Positions 33,299 to 42,558 of a stretch of DNA of 64,000 nucleotides are shown one piece after another. Below the pieces are notes generated by a model that had not been told where the DNA came from, did no database searches, and saw only the letters and a program-made list of their open reading frames with translations. Position 1 is the first letter of the stretch, and every line of letters begins with the position of its first letter. Both the position numbers and the translations under genes were made by a program. The stretch is from Streptomyces cinnabarinus (lineage in GTDB: Bacteria; Actinomycetota; Actinomycetes; Streptomycetales; Streptomycetaceae): contig NZ_CP114413.1 of NCBI RefSeq assembly GCF_027270315.1, positions 558,001 to 622,000 of the forward strand, written 5' to 3'.

Positions 33299-35958
33299 CG
33301 CGCACCACGCCGCGTCCCGCGCACGGCCAACTCCACCAGCAGCACCGTGGAGGCCGTCGCCGCACACACCGCCCACTGCACCGCGTCGAGCGGGACCGTG
33401 CCGAACACGCTGCGCATCCAGGGCACATGGACGGCGGCGACCTGCACGGCCAGGACGCCCGCCAGGCACAGCCACAGGGTGCGGTTGCGCAGTTGGTGGC
33501 GGCCCAGCAGCGGGCCGTCGTCCGCTCGCACGCTGAGCGAGTTGAAGAGCTGGAACAGCACGAACGTGGTGAACGCCATGGTCAGCGCGGTATCCGTGGC
33601 GACCCGTCCGCGGGCCAGGGCCAGCAGGCACACGGTGCCCAGGGCCATCACCGCGCCGGCCCGGGTGATGGCCACAAGGCGGCGGGCGTCCAGGATCCGC
33701 TCCTCGGGATCGCGCGGCGGGTGCCGCATCACGTCGTCGCGGGCCGGGTCGACGGCCAGGGCCATCGCGGGCGGCCCGTCCATGATGATGTTGATCCACA
33801 GGAGCTGGGCCGCGCTCAGCGGGGCGGGCAGTCCGGCCAGGGACGCGCCGAGCAGGGTCAGGATGGCGCCGACGTTGGTGGACAGCTGGAAGCGCACGAA
33901 CTTGACGATGTTGTCGTAGATGGCCCGGCCTTCGCGCACGGCCCGCACGATCGTGGAGAAGTCGTCGTCGGTCAGGACCACGTCGGCGGCCTCCTTGGCC
34001 ACGTCCGTGCCGGTGCGGCCCATCGCCACGCCGATGTGCGCCGCCCGCAGCGCCGCCGCGTCGTTCACGCCGTCGCCTGTCATGGCGACGACGTGCCCGC
34101 GGCCGGTCAGCGCCCGCACGATGGTGACCTTGTGCTCGGGGGCGACCCGGGCGAACACCCCGACGCCCTCGATGCGTTCGGCCAGTTCCTCCTCGGTCAT
34201 CCCCTCCAGCTCGGCGCCGGTCACCACCGCGCCGCGGATGTCGAGCTCGCGGGCGATGGCGGCCGCGGTGTCCGCATGGTCACCGGTGATCATCTTCACC
34301 TCGACACCGGCCGACCGGCACAGGGCCATCGCGTCCCGGGCCTGCGGACGCGGCGGATCGGCGATCCCCGCGACCGACACCAGGGTGAGGGCGGGCAGCG
34401 CGGAGGGGTCGGGCGGCCCGTCGAGTACGGCGGTGGCGGCGCCCAGGACCCGCAGGCCCGCGCCGCCCAGCCGTGAGGTCACGGCGAGGATCTCGCCTCG
34501 GCGGCCGTCGTCGAGTTCCGTCGCGCCCTCGTCGGTGAGCGCCTCGGCGCAGTGCTCCAGCAGGACGTCCACCGCGCCCTTGACGTGGACGCGGGTGCGT
34601 CCGCCGGGCTCGGTGTGGAAGGTGGCCATGTACTTCGTCGCGGCGTCGAAGGGCAGCTCGGCGGCCCGCGGCTGCTCGGCGCGCAGTCCGTCGGCGTCCA
34701 TGCCGGTCTTGGCGGCGAGGACGACCAGGGCCGCCTCCGTCGGGTCGCCGACGAAGCCGTCGTCGGTGAGGCGGGCGTCGTTGCAGAGCGCGAACGGCAG
34801 GACGGCGTCCCGCAGTTCCTCGGAGCGGTCGGTGCCCGCGCTGTCGCGGACGGCGCCCCGGGTGTCGTAGCCCTCGCCCGTGACGTCGTAGAGGCGTCCG
34901 GCGGTCCACAGGGAGCGGACGGTCATCTCGTTCAGGGTCAGGGTGCCGGTCTTGTCGCTGCACACCACCGTCGCCGAGCCGAGGGACTCCACCGAGGCCA
35001 GGCGCTTGACGATGGCGCCGCGGCGGGCCATGCGGTGGACGCCGAGTGCCAGGGTGAGGGCGAGGACGGCCGGCAGGCCCTCGGGGATGGCGGCGACGGC
35101 CAGTGCCACGGCGCGCAGGGCGAGGTCCCCGAGTCCCTCCCCGCGCACCAGCGCCACCAGCGCGTACGCGGCGACGGCGACGCCGCTGAGCAGGGCCAGG
35201 CGGCGGCCGAGGCTGTCCAGCTGGATCTGGAGCGGGCTCGGCGGTTCCGCGCCGGTGCGCAACGCCTCGGCGATGGCGCCGAGTTCGGTCCGCATCCCGG
35301 TGGCCGTGACGATCATCTCGGCGCGGCCCCGGGTGAGCGCGGTGTTCATGAACAGCATGCCGGTGCGCTCGGCGAGCGGCACCGGACCGGTCGGCCCGAC
35401 GTTCTTGGCGACCGGCTGGGACTCGCCGGTCAGGGCGGCCTCGGCGACCTCCACCGACTCCGCGACGGTCAGCCGTCCGTCCGCCGGTACCCGGTCGCCC
35501 GCCTCCAGCAGGACCACGTCCCCGGGGACCAGCGCCAGTGCCTCGATCTCGCGTTCGGCGCCGTCGCGACGGACCCGGGCGGTGGGGACGAGCATCCGGC
35601 GCAGGGCCTCCAAGCTGCGCTCGGCGCGCCGCTCCTGGAGGTAGCCCAGCACGGCGTTGATCTGGAGGACGACGGTGATCACCACCGCGTCCTTGATGTC
35701 GCCGATCACGGCGGCCACCACGGCGGCGATCAGCAGAATGCCGATCAGCCAGTTGCGGAACTGGTCGAGGAACTTCAGCCACTCCGGGCGGCGGGCCGGT
35801 TCAGCCAGCCGGTTGGGCCCGTGTTCCATCGCGCGTACGGCGGCCTCGGCGCCGCTGAGTCCGGTCGCCGGGTCGACTTCCAGGCGGGCCGCCACGACCT
35901 CGGCGGCCAGTTCATGGGCGCCCTCCCCCGCGACCGCCGTGGTCGCCCGCCCGTCCAT
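33295..35958 (-). CDS. P2-type cation-transporting ATPase (CtpF/PacL-like)
   Basis: An 887-residue P-type ATPase pumping cations across the membrane. Motifs: actuator TGES at 177-180, membrane PEGL at 292-295 between predicted helices 4 ends, phosphorylation Asp335 in CSDKTGTL, KGAVDVLLEHC in the nucleotide domain, and GDGVNDAAALRAAHIGVAMG. The N-terminal cation-ATPase domain (HELAAEVVAARLEVDP.TGLSGAEAAVR) and ten or so membrane segments fit P2A/P2B calcium-type pumps. ATG at 35958 follows GGGGAG and lies 2 bp after the USP stop, so it is co-transcribed with that USP. CtpF (Rv1997) is the DosR-regulon counterpart in M. tuberculosis. Confidence 0.93.
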   Translation of the reverse strand: MDGRATTAVAGEGAHELAAEVVAARLEVDPATGLSGAEAAVRAMEHGPNRLAEPARRPEWLKFLDQFRNWLIGILLIAAVVAAVIGDIKDAVVITVVLQINAVLGYLQERRAERSLEALRRMLVPTARVRRDGAEREIEALALVPGDVVLLEAGDRVPADGRLTVAESVEVAEAALTGESQPVAKNVGPTGPVPLAERTGMLFMNTALTRGRAEMIVTATGMRTELGAIAEALRTGAEPPSPLQIQLDSLGRRLALLSGVAVAAYALVALVRGEGLGDLALRAVALAVAAIPEGLPAVLALTLALGVHRMARRGAIVKRLASVESLGSATVVCSDKTGTLTLNEMTVRSLWTAGRLYDVTGEGYDTRGAVRDSAGTDRSEELRDAVLPFALCNDARLTDDGFVGDPTEAALVVLAAKTGMDADGLRAEQPRAAELPFDAATKYMATFHTEPGGRTRVHVKGAVDVLLEHCAEALTDEGATELDDGRRGEILAVTSRLGGAGLRVLGAATAVLDGPPDPSALPALTLVSVAGIADPPRPQARDAMALCRSAGVEVKMITGDHADTAAAIARELDIRGAVVTGAELEGMTEEELAERIEGVGVFARVAPEHKVTIVRALTGRGHVVAMTGDGVNDAAALRAAHIGVAMGRTGTDVAKEAADVVLTDDDFSTIVRAVREGRAIYDNIVKFVRFQLSTNVGAILTLLGASLAGLPAPLSAAQLLWINIIMDGPPAMALAVDPARDDVMRHPPRDPEERILDARRLVAITRAGAVMALGTVCLLALARGRVATDTALTMAFTTFVLFQLFNSLSVRADDGPLLGRHQLRNRTLWLCLAGVLAVQVAAVHVPWMRSVFGTVPLDAVQWAVCAATASTVLLVELAVRGTRRGAR

Positions 35959-35960
35959 GA

Positions 35961-36842
35961 CTACTCCCCTTCGGCGCGGACGACGGCGACCGGGCACTGG
36001 GCGTGGTGCAGCACCGCCTGGCTGACCGAGCCGAGCAGGAGCCCGGTGAAGCCGCCGCGGCCACGGGCCCCGACCACGACGAGACCGGCTTCGGCGGTGG
36101 CCTCGATCAACGTGTGCCGGATCCGGCCGCGCACCAGCCGGCGCTCCACCTCGACGTCCGGGTACTTCTCGCCCAGCCCGCCGAGCGCTTCGGCGAGCAG
36201 CCGCTCCTCCTCGTCGTGCAGCCGACCCTCGTCGTAGGTGACGAAGGGCGGGTCACCAGGGGACTCGTAGACCCGTTCGGTGCGGGTGTTCCAGGCGTGC
36301 AGGGCCCGCAGTCCCGTGCCGTGCAGCGAGGCGTACGCGAAGGCGAACTCGACGGCGGCCTCGGAGCGGGGCGAACCGTCCACCGCCAGCAGGACCGGTC
36401 CGGCCGGTTCGGGCCTGCCCCGCACGATCAGGACGGGACAGCGGCCGTGGGCGGCGAGGTGCCCGGCGGTGGAGCCGAGCAGCAGGCTGCCGAAGCGGCT
36501 CAGGCCCCGGCTGCCGACGACGGCCAGGGAGGCGGTCCGCGTCTCGAGTTCCAGCACCATCAGCGGCTCGCCGACGACGACTTCGCGCGCGATGTCCAGG
36601 TGCGGTGCGATCGTGTGCGCCCGCCGTTCGGCCTCGGTGAGGGTGCCGTCGATCAGCTCGCGCACCCCGGCGCTCGCCGGGCTCCAGGGCGGCACCCGGG
36701 ACGGCACGTGCAGCGACGGCCACCCGAAGGCGTGCACCAGCCGCAGGCCGACGCCCCGCAGAGTGGCCTCCCGGGCGGCGACCTCCACCGCGGTCAGGCT
36801 CGACTCCGATCCGTCCACTCCCACGACCACAGGACCGTTCAT
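35961..36842 (-). CDS. Universal stress protein, tandem UspA domains
   Basis: A 293-residue tandem USP. Domain 1 (VVVGVDGSESSLTAVEVAAREA) has GSRGLSRFGSLLLGSTAGHL as ATP loop; domain 2 (VLLAVDGSPRSEAAVEFAFAYA) has GARGRGGFTGLLLGSVSQAVLHHAQCPVAVVR, so in this USP both domains keep the ATP pattern. AAGGGAG precedes the ATG. It is the first gene of an operon with the P-type ATPase and divergent from another USP, sharing a pair of boxes. Confidence 0.93.
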   Translation of the reverse strand: MNGPVVVGVDGSESSLTAVEVAAREATLRGVGLRLVHAFGWPSLHVPSRVPPWSPASAGVRELIDGTLTEAERRAHTIAPHLDIAREVVVGEPLMVLELETRTASLAVVGSRGLSRFGSLLLGSTAGHLAAHGRCPVLIVRGRPEPAGPVLLAVDGSPRSEAAVEFAFAYASLHGTGLRALHAWNTRTERVYESPGDPPFVTYDEGRLHDEEERLLAEALGGLGEKYPDVEVERRLVRGRIRHTLIEATAEAGLVVVGARGRGGFTGLLLGSVSQAVLHHAQCPVAVVRAEGE

Positions 36843-36931
36843 CGCCGGTCTCCCTTCTCCGGGCTCTGACGGGATCCGGGTTTCCGGAGAGCCGGGCTTC
36901 CAGGCTCTCCCCATCCGGCGCGTCCCGCACA

Positions 36932-36967
36932 GGGCCGTCCGGGCCCGCGGAGCGCCCCGGTCGGCCC
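36932..36967. promoter_or_regulatory. Paired DevR-type boxes between divergent USP genes
   Basis: GGGCCGTCCGGGCC at 36932-36945 (fits GGNCC-N4-GGNCC) and GCCCCGGTCGGCCC at 36954-36967 (10 of 12) have centres 22 bp apart. They lie about 90 bp from the start of each divergent gene in the 221-bp intergenic region. Confidence 0.6.
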
Positions 36968-37063
36968 TCCCCGGAAGGGCCGCGGGAGCCGAGCCTGGAA
37001 GAGGGGGAGTACCCGCGCGGCAGGGCCGCCACCGGGCCGCCGCGCCGACACCGGAGGTGCGTC

Positions 37064-37939
37064 ATGACCGGACCCGTCGTCGTCGGGCTCGACGGTTCGC
37101 CCGAGAGTGTGACGGCCGCATGGTGGGCCGCACGCGAAGCCGTGAACCGGCGCCTGCCCGTCCTGCTCCTGCACTCCTGGACCACCCAGCCGCTCGACGT
37201 GCCGATCGCCCAGGAGGCGCACCACAAGCGGCTGTACGGCCAGGAGGTCCTGCAACAAACCTCGGCCGCGCTGCTGCACCGGTACGCCGACCTGGACCTG
37301 ACCACGGAGCTGGTCTCCGCTCCCGCGGCGCGGGCGCTGCTGGACCGGGCCGAGAACGCGGAGCTGCTCGTCCTGGGCTCGCGCGGACACGGCTCGGTGG
37401 CGAGCTTCCTGCTCGGCTCCATCAGCCTGCACGTCCTGGGCCTCGCGCCGTGTCCGGCCGTCGCCGTGCGGGCGGACGACCCCGCCGTGGAAGCGGGCTG
37501 GGAGCAGCCCGCGGCGGCGGAGAAGGACGAGATCGTCGTCGGGGTCGGCCGACCCGAGGACCGTGCGGCCGACGCCCTGCTGGAGTTCGCGTTCACCACG
37601 GCCGCGGCACACGGATGCCGGGTACGGGCGGTGACGGCGCTGCCCCTGTCCACCACGCTGCTGGCGCAGCCGGGAGCGGACGAGGTCGAGGAGATGGCGG
37701 GGGCGCGCCTGGCGGAGACGCTGGCACCGTGGCGGGAGAAGTTCCCCGACGTGCCCGTGGTCCAGCACATCGCCATGGGCCCGGCCACGCAGGTGCTGCT
37801 GACCGCGTCCGCCCACGCCCGCCTCACCGTCGTGGGGCGCAAGCACCAGACCTCGCACCTGACCTGGAAGCTCGGGCCGGTCGCCCACGCGGCCCTGCAC
37901 CACGTGCCGTGCCCGGTCGCCGTGGTCCCGACCGGCTGA
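37064..37939 (+). CDS. Universal stress protein, tandem UspA domains
   Basis: A 291-residue tandem USP. Domain 1 begins VVVGLDGSPESVTAAWWAAREA with ATP loop GSRGHGSVASFLLGSIS; domain 2 begins IVVGVGRPEDRAADALLEFAF and ends HVPCPVAVVPTG after GRKHQTSHLTWKLGPVAHAALH, without an ATP loop. CCGGAGG precedes the ATG. It is monocistronic, converging on the GH65 gene, and transcribed away from the shared box region. Confidence 0.93.
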   Translation: MTGPVVVGLDGSPESVTAAWWAAREAVNRRLPVLLLHSWTTQPLDVPIAQEAHHKRLYGQEVLQQTSAALLHRYADLDLTTELVSAPAARALLDRAENAELLVLGSRGHGSVASFLLGSISLHVLGLAPCPAVAVRADDPAVEAGWEQPAAAEKDEIVVGVGRPEDRAADALLEFAFTTAAAHGCRVRAVTALPLSTTLLAQPGADEVEEMAGARLAETLAPWREKFPDVPVVQHIAMGPATQVLLTASAHARLTVVGRKHQTSHLTWKLGPVAHAALHHVPCPVAVVPTG

Positions 37940-37959
37940 GCGCGGTACGCGGAGACCTC

Positions 37960-40329
37960 TCAGTCCGGCAGCTTCAGCCGTACCGTCTCCCCCGGCTCGA
38001 CGACGACCGTGCGGTCCGGCAGCCGCACCTCGATCGGGGACTGGTCGGAGGACGGCACGGCGATGTCCAGCTCGCGGCGCTCCAGGTGCACCCGCACACC
38101 CCAATTGCCTTGGTAGCGCAGGGCGAAACCGTAGGAGGAGAGCTCCGGCAGCGGTACCGGGTCGAGCCACAGCGCTCCCCCGCGGGTCTCCAGGCCGGTC
38201 AGCCCGCGCTGGACGAGGTCGAGGGTGCCCGCCATGGCGCCGAGGTGGATGCCCTCGCCGGTGGTGCCGCCCTGGACGTCCGCGATGTCGCCCTGGAGGG
38301 CCTCCTGGCAGAACTTCCACGCCTCCGCGCGCCGGGCACGGGCGAGCACCCAGCCGTGGACCAGTCCGCTGAGGGTGGAGCCGTGGCTGGTGCGGTGCAG
38401 GTAGTAGTCGACCGTGCGGTGCCAGATGTCGTCGTCGAACCGCACCCCCAACCTGCTGAACAGGTCCCGCAGTTCGGCCGGGGCGAAGAGGTAGCCGAGC
38501 ATCAGGACGTCGGCCTGTTTGGATGCCTGGTAGCGGTTGACGGTGTCACCCTCCGCCTCCAGGATCCGGTCCAGACGGCGGATGTCGCCGTAGCGCTGCC
38601 GGTACTCCGCCCAAGGAAGCTCGGCGAGCTCGCCGTAGCCGTCGAACTGGCTGATCACCCCGCGGTGGAAGGGCACGTGGAGCGTGCGGGAGACCTCCTC
38701 CCACCGCTCCAGCTCGCTCCCGTCGAGGCCCGTGCGTTCGGTGAGCTCGCGGCGCCTGGGCTCCGGCAGGGCGTCGATCAGCTCCAGGGTGCGGGCGAGC
38801 ACCCAGGCCGCGGTGACGTTCGTATAGGCGTTGTCGTCGAGGCCGGGCGCGCTCGCTTCGGGATAGGCGTCGTGGTACTCGTCCGGGCCCACCACGCCCT
38901 TGATGCGGTGCCGTCCGAGCGTGTCGTCGTGGACGGCCGCGTCCGCCCAGAACCGGGCGATCCGCAGCAGCATCTCCGCACCCTTGGTGTGCAGGAACTC
39001 CATGTCGCCGCTGGCCTCGTAGTACTGCCACACGTTGTACGCGATGGCCGAGCCGACGTGGTACTGGAGCCGGGAGTTGTCCGGCAGCCAGCGCCCCGAG
39101 CGCGGGTTGAGGTGGAGCTGCTGGGTCTCCTCGCGCCCGTCGCTGCCGCTCTGCCAGGGGTACAGGGCGCCTCTGCGGCCGACCACAAGGGCGGATGTGC
39201 AGGCCTGTTCCAGGCGCCGGTGGCGGTAGCGCAGCAGGGCCCGGGAGACCTCGGGGAAGTGCAGGTTGAGGAAGGGCAGCACGAACAGCTCGTCCCAGAA
39301 CACATGGCCGCGGTAGGCCTCGCCGTGCAAGCCCCGGGCGGGCACGCCCACGTCCAGGTCGGCGGTGTGCGGGGAGAGGGTCTGGAGCACGTGGAAGAGG
39401 TGCAGCCGCAGAATGCGCCCCGCCTCGCCCGCGACGTCCAGGGCGGCCCGGCGCCAGAGCTGGTTCCAGGCCGTGCGGTGGGACACCAGCAGGTCGTCGA
39501 AGCCGGGCACACGGCCGACCCGGTCGATCGCGGCGTACAGCGGGTCACTGATGGCCGGGTCGCGCGAGGTGTGCAGGGCGACGATCTTGTCGACGGTGAC
39601 CGTTCTGCCCTCGGCCAGGCTCAGGACGGTGTGCTGGGTGGTGCGCGGGCTCTTGTTCCGGACGACGACCGGCGCCTCGGAGACCAGCCTGGCGGCCATG
39701 CCGATCCGGATGTCGGAGGTGCGGGTGCGGCAGCGCAGCCACACCGTCTCCGGCACGGCGGTGCCCGCGTGCACATGGGTCAGATGGCGCCCGTCGAGGT
39801 CGCGGTAGCGCGGTACACCGGCGTTGGTGACGGAGCCGTCCAGCAGGGCCTCCACCTCCAGCTCGCCGGAGAAGCCCTCGGCGGTGAACTCGGTGCGCAG
39901 GGCGGCCAGATGCGGATCGGCCATGTGCACGATCCGCCGCTGGAGCACCGACAGAACTCCTCCCTCGCCGAGGTCGAAGCGGGTGCGGCGCTCCAGCACG
40001 CCGGAGGCCAGCAGCAGGTCCATCCGGTGCTCCAGCACCGTCGCGGTGTCCGGGGTGAGCCAGGATCCGCCGACCGGACGGAACCGCAGCGGCAGCCAGT
40101 TGGGGACGTTGACCATGTCCTCGTTCTCGACCTGCCGCCCCGCCACGTCGGAGGTCAGCCGGTTGTAGCAGCCCGCGACGTAGGTGCCCGGATAGTGGAT
40201 GTCGTCGGCCACGCACTCCGGGAGTGCTCCCCGCGTGGCGAAGTAGCCGTTGCCCAGCGTGCACAGGGACTCGCGCAACCGTTGGTCCGCGGGCTCATAG
40301 CCCTCGTACTCCCAGGTCCATCCCGTCAC
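37960..40329 (-). CDS. GH65 disaccharide phosphorylase/hydrolase
   Basis: A 789-residue glycoside hydrolase family 65 protein (trehalose, maltose or kojibiose phosphorylase group). It has the N-terminal beta-sandwich (GYEPADQRLRESLCTLGNGYFATRG), the catalytic (alpha/alpha)6 barrel with FWDELFVLPF and the general-acid Glu at about residue 480 in GVVGPDEYHDAYPEAS, and a C-terminal beta domain. The exact sugar cannot be told by eye. Its GTG start overlaps the stop of the beta-phosphoglucomutase-like HAD gene (GTGA), the classic pairing: phosphorolysis releases beta-glucose 1-phosphate, which the HAD isomerises. Confidence 0.92.
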   Translation of the reverse strand: MTGWTWEYEGYEPADQRLRESLCTLGNGYFATRGALPECVADDIHYPGTYVAGCYNRLTSDVAGRQVENEDMVNVPNWLPLRFRPVGGSWLTPDTATVLEHRMDLLLASGVLERRTRFDLGEGGVLSVLQRRIVHMADPHLAALRTEFTAEGFSGELEVEALLDGSVTNAGVPRYRDLDGRHLTHVHAGTAVPETVWLRCRTRTSDIRIGMAARLVSEAPVVVRNKSPRTTQHTVLSLAEGRTVTVDKIVALHTSRDPAISDPLYAAIDRVGRVPGFDDLLVSHRTAWNQLWRRAALDVAGEAGRILRLHLFHVLQTLSPHTADLDVGVPARGLHGEAYRGHVFWDELFVLPFLNLHFPEVSRALLRYRHRRLEQACTSALVVGRRGALYPWQSGSDGREETQQLHLNPRSGRWLPDNSRLQYHVGSAIAYNVWQYYEASGDMEFLHTKGAEMLLRIARFWADAAVHDDTLGRHRIKGVVGPDEYHDAYPEASAPGLDDNAYTNVTAAWVLARTLELIDALPEPRRRELTERTGLDGSELERWEEVSRTLHVPFHRGVISQFDGYGELAELPWAEYRQRYGDIRRLDRILEAEGDTVNRYQASKQADVLMLGYLFAPAELRDLFSRLGVRFDDDIWHRTVDYYLHRTSHGSTLSGLVHGWVLARARRAEAWKFCQEALQGDIADVQGGTTGEGIHLGAMAGTLDLVQRGLTGLETRGGALWLDPVPLPELSSYGFALRYQGNWGVRVHLERRELDIAVPSSDQSPIEVRLPDRTVVVEPGETVRLKLPD

Positions 40330-41066
40330 GTCGGCTCCTCACCCAGCAGTTCCGCCAGATCTCGTACGACGATGTCGGCGCCGTGGCGGCGCAGTCTGTC
40401 CGCCGAGTCCCCCGTGGCGGCCCGGTCCACGCCCACCACCAGAGCGAAGCCTCCGCGTCGGCCCGCCTCCACGCCGGCGAGGGCGTCCTCCACGACGGCG
40501 GCGCGGTCGGCGGGGACGCCGAGCCGGTCGGCGGCGGTGAGGAACAGGTCGGGATGCGGCTTGCCCGGCAGACCGAGCCGGGCCGCTTCGGCACCGTCCA
40601 CGAGGACGTCGAACAGGTCGCGTACCCCCGCCCGGGTGAGCAGCTCTCCCGCGTGCCGGGAGGCCGAGGCCGCCGCCAGGGGTGTCCCGGCGACGCGCAG
40701 CGCGCGCACGAGCCGGACCGTGCCGGGGAAGGCCTCCACGCCCTGCTCGCGCAGCCGCCGCGTGAAGCGTTCCTCCTTGTCGGCGGCGACGGCCCGCACG
40801 GTCGTGTCGGATGTGTCCACGCCACGCGAGGCGAGGAAGGCGGCGGCGCCGTCGAGGCGGGACTTGCCGTCGACGTGGCGCAGGTAGTCGTCCCGGACGT
40901 CGAACGGCCGCCGCTGCTCGGGATCAGCGGGCGGATGCGCCCGCAGGAAGGCGTCGAACGCCTCCTTCCACGCGGCCGCGTGCACACGGGCCGAGTCGGT
41001 GATCACTCCGTCCGTGTCGAACACGACGGCGCGGACCTCGCTCAAGGGGGTACCGGGCTGCTCCAT
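40326..41066 (-). CDS. Beta-phosphoglucomutase-like HAD hydrolase
   Basis: A 246-residue HAD-superfamily protein with the motif VVFDTDGVITDS (nucleophile Asp and DxD), a helical cap, AASASRHAGELL, GKPHPDLFLTAADRLGV and EDALAGVEAGRRGGF. It fits the beta-phosphoglucomutase family, converting beta-glucose 1-phosphate to glucose 6-phosphate; a phosphatase role is the alternative. It begins 2 bp after the USP stop and overlaps the GH65 gene. In M. tuberculosis Rv2006 the HAD and GH65 parts are fused in one DosR-regulated protein; here they are separate coupled genes. Confidence 0.88.
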   Translation of the reverse strand: MEQPGTPLSEVRAVVFDTDGVITDSARVHAAAWKEAFDAFLRAHPPADPEQRRPFDVRDDYLRHVDGKSRLDGAAAFLASRGVDTSDTTVRAVAADKEERFTRRLREQGVEAFPGTVRLVRALRVAGTPLAAASASRHAGELLTRAGVRDLFDVLVDGAEAARLGLPGKPHPDLFLTAADRLGVPADRAAVVEDALAGVEAGRRGGFALVVGVDRAATGDSADRLRRHGADIVVRDLAELLGEEPT

Positions 41067-41068
41067 GG

Positions 41069-41917
41069 TCACTCCAGCTGCGGGACGACGGCGACGGGGC
41101 AGTGCGCGTGGTGGAGCAGAGTGTGTCCGACCCGGCCGAACTGGAGGCCGAAGCGGCCCGACCGCTGCCGGGTCCCGATGATCACCAGATCCGCGGCGGC
41201 CGACCGGTCCAGCAGCACCGTGCGGGCCGGGCCCTCCACCGTGGCGGAGCGCACCCGCACGTCCGGGTGATCGGCCGTCGCCTCGTGCACGAGGGCGTCG
41301 AGCAGGGCCGAGGCCCGCTCGTCGTGGTCCTCCGCCGCCGGGCGCGCGGGCCGGCGCCAGGCCCGTACGACGTCCAGGACGCAGCCGCGGGCCTCGGCCT
41401 CGCGGAAGGCGAACCGGGTCGCCTCTCGGGCGATCTCCGGGTCGGCGGCGCCGAGCAGGATCCGCTCGTGGGTGCCGGCAAGGCCCGCCTTGTCCCCGCG
41501 GACCACGATCACCGGTCCGTGCGCGCGAGCCGCGACGGTCAGCGCGACCGAGCCGAGGAGCAGTCCGGCGAGCCCGCCGCGGCCGCGCGCTCCGGTCACC
41601 ACCGCGAAGGCACGATGCGCCTCGCCGAGCAGAACGTGCGTCGCCTCGTCGGGGATCACATCGGAGGAAACCCGCACACCGGGGTCGCGGCGGCGGGCGC
41701 GCTCCACGGCGGTGGCGACGACCTCCTCGGCCGCCGTCTGCTCGGACGGGCGGTCGGGATCGTCCGAGGACACCACACCCTCGTAGCGCTCCCACAAGGA
41801 CGCGTGCACCAGACGCAGCTCCCGACTGTGCCGCCGGGCCTCGTCCACGGCCCAGTCGACCGCCTGAAGGCTGCCGGGTGATCCGTCGACGCCCGCGACC
41901 AGGGGCAGCTCCTCCAT
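41069..41917 (-). CDS. Universal stress protein, tandem UspA domains
   Basis: A 282-residue tandem USP, first gene of the USP-HAD-GH65 operon. Domain 1: LVAGVDGSPGSLQAVDWAVDEA, with GARGRGGLAGLLLGSVALTV as ATP loop. Domain 2: ILLGAADPEIAREATRFAFREA, ending GRFGLQFGRVGHTLLHHAHCPVAVVPQLE. The ATG at 41917 has a GGAAGG further upstream. Only degenerate palindromes are found before it (for example 41950-41963 and 41990-42003), so control by the box system is less certain for this operon. Confidence 0.92.
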   Translation of the reverse strand: MEELPLVAGVDGSPGSLQAVDWAVDEARRHSRELRLVHASLWERYEGVVSSDDPDRPSEQTAAEEVVATAVERARRRDPGVRVSSDVIPDEATHVLLGEAHRAFAVVTGARGRGGLAGLLLGSVALTVAARAHGPVIVVRGDKAGLAGTHERILLGAADPEIAREATRFAFREAEARGCVLDVVRAWRRPARPAAEDHDERASALLDALVHEATADHPDVRVRSATVEGPARTVLLDRSAAADLVIIGTRQRSGRFGLQFGRVGHTLLHHAHCPVAVVPQLE

Positions 41918-42054
41918 GGCCCACCGCCTTCCGTCCGGCCGCGGTACACGGCCCCGGTGCTCCCGTCCACGGTCGCACGGGCGCCCGGAGAGCCGCACGG
42001 GATGAGGGGCCGCTGCCCCACGTCGTCGTCCTCGTCGTCCTGGCGGGTGGGGTA

Positions 42055-42285
42055 CTACGCGTACGGCGCTCCGGCTCGACCAGCGCGGCGCCGGGTCGGA
42101 GACGCTGGCCTGACCACCGCGTTCCTGTTCTGCACGGGCATGACCGGGATCTTCCGCGTCCGGCGGATCGTGCGGCGCAGCGCCAGCGCGTCGAAGAGTG
42201 CGGTGAGGACGAAGGTCACGCCCATCGCCGCGAACAGCAGGAGCGTGAACCGCTCCCAGAACTCCGGTGTGAGACTCGTGCCCAC
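42055..42285 (-). CDS. Small membrane protein, unknown function
   Basis: A 76-residue protein with one transmembrane segment at about 12-33 (FTLLLFAAMGVTFVLTALFDAL), a following basic stretch (RRTIRRTRK) that would face the cytosol, and an Arg/Pro/Ala-rich tail. GTG start with a GGGGAGAGG ribosome binding site. I do not recognise the family. Two strong palindromic boxes lie 73-108 bp upstream with nothing else on this strand between, so it appears to be an individual member of the regulon. Similar small membrane proteins often act as partners of larger membrane complexes, but nothing here shows which. Confidence 0.6.
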   Translation of the reverse strand: MGTSLTPEFWERFTLLLFAAMGVTFVLTALFDALALRRTIRRTRKIPVMPVQNRNAVVRPASPTRRRAGRAGAPYA

Positions 42286-42357
42286 GGTCCTCTCCCCCTC
42301 GGGTCGATGTGATTCCTCCTCACCTGCCAGCGAACTCCGTCAGGGCTCGGAGCGCAT

Positions 42358-42393
42358 GAGCCGTGCGGCCCGAAGGGAGGGCCGGAGCGGCCC
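42358..42393. promoter_or_regulatory. Paired DevR-type boxes before the small membrane protein
   Basis: GAGCCGTGCGGCCC at 42358-42371 (11 of 12) and GGGCCGGAGCGGCCC at 42379-42393 (perfect arms, spacer one base longer) have centres 21.5 bp apart. The rest of the 273-bp gap 42286-42558 shows no gene. Confidence 0.65.
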
Positions 42394-42558
42394 TGGTGGT
42401 TCCCGGGCGGGTGTGGTGTGCTGGAGGTGACGGGAAGGACCCTGACTCGAGACGCGGAGAAGCGGCTTCGGGCCGTGCACCGCGCAATCCGGATCCGCGA
42501 GAAGCGGGTAGGTCCTTCCCGCCTCTCGTGCCGCCTTCCGGGTGCCTGCCGTGCCCTG

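Noticed and set aside
42006..42018. GGGGCCGCTGCCCC-like palindrome upstream of the USP at 41069
   Set aside because: It is an inverted repeat of a different form (GGGGC/GCCCC) with the wrong spacing for GGGCC-N4-GGCCC; only degenerate matches precede this operon, so I list no box for it.
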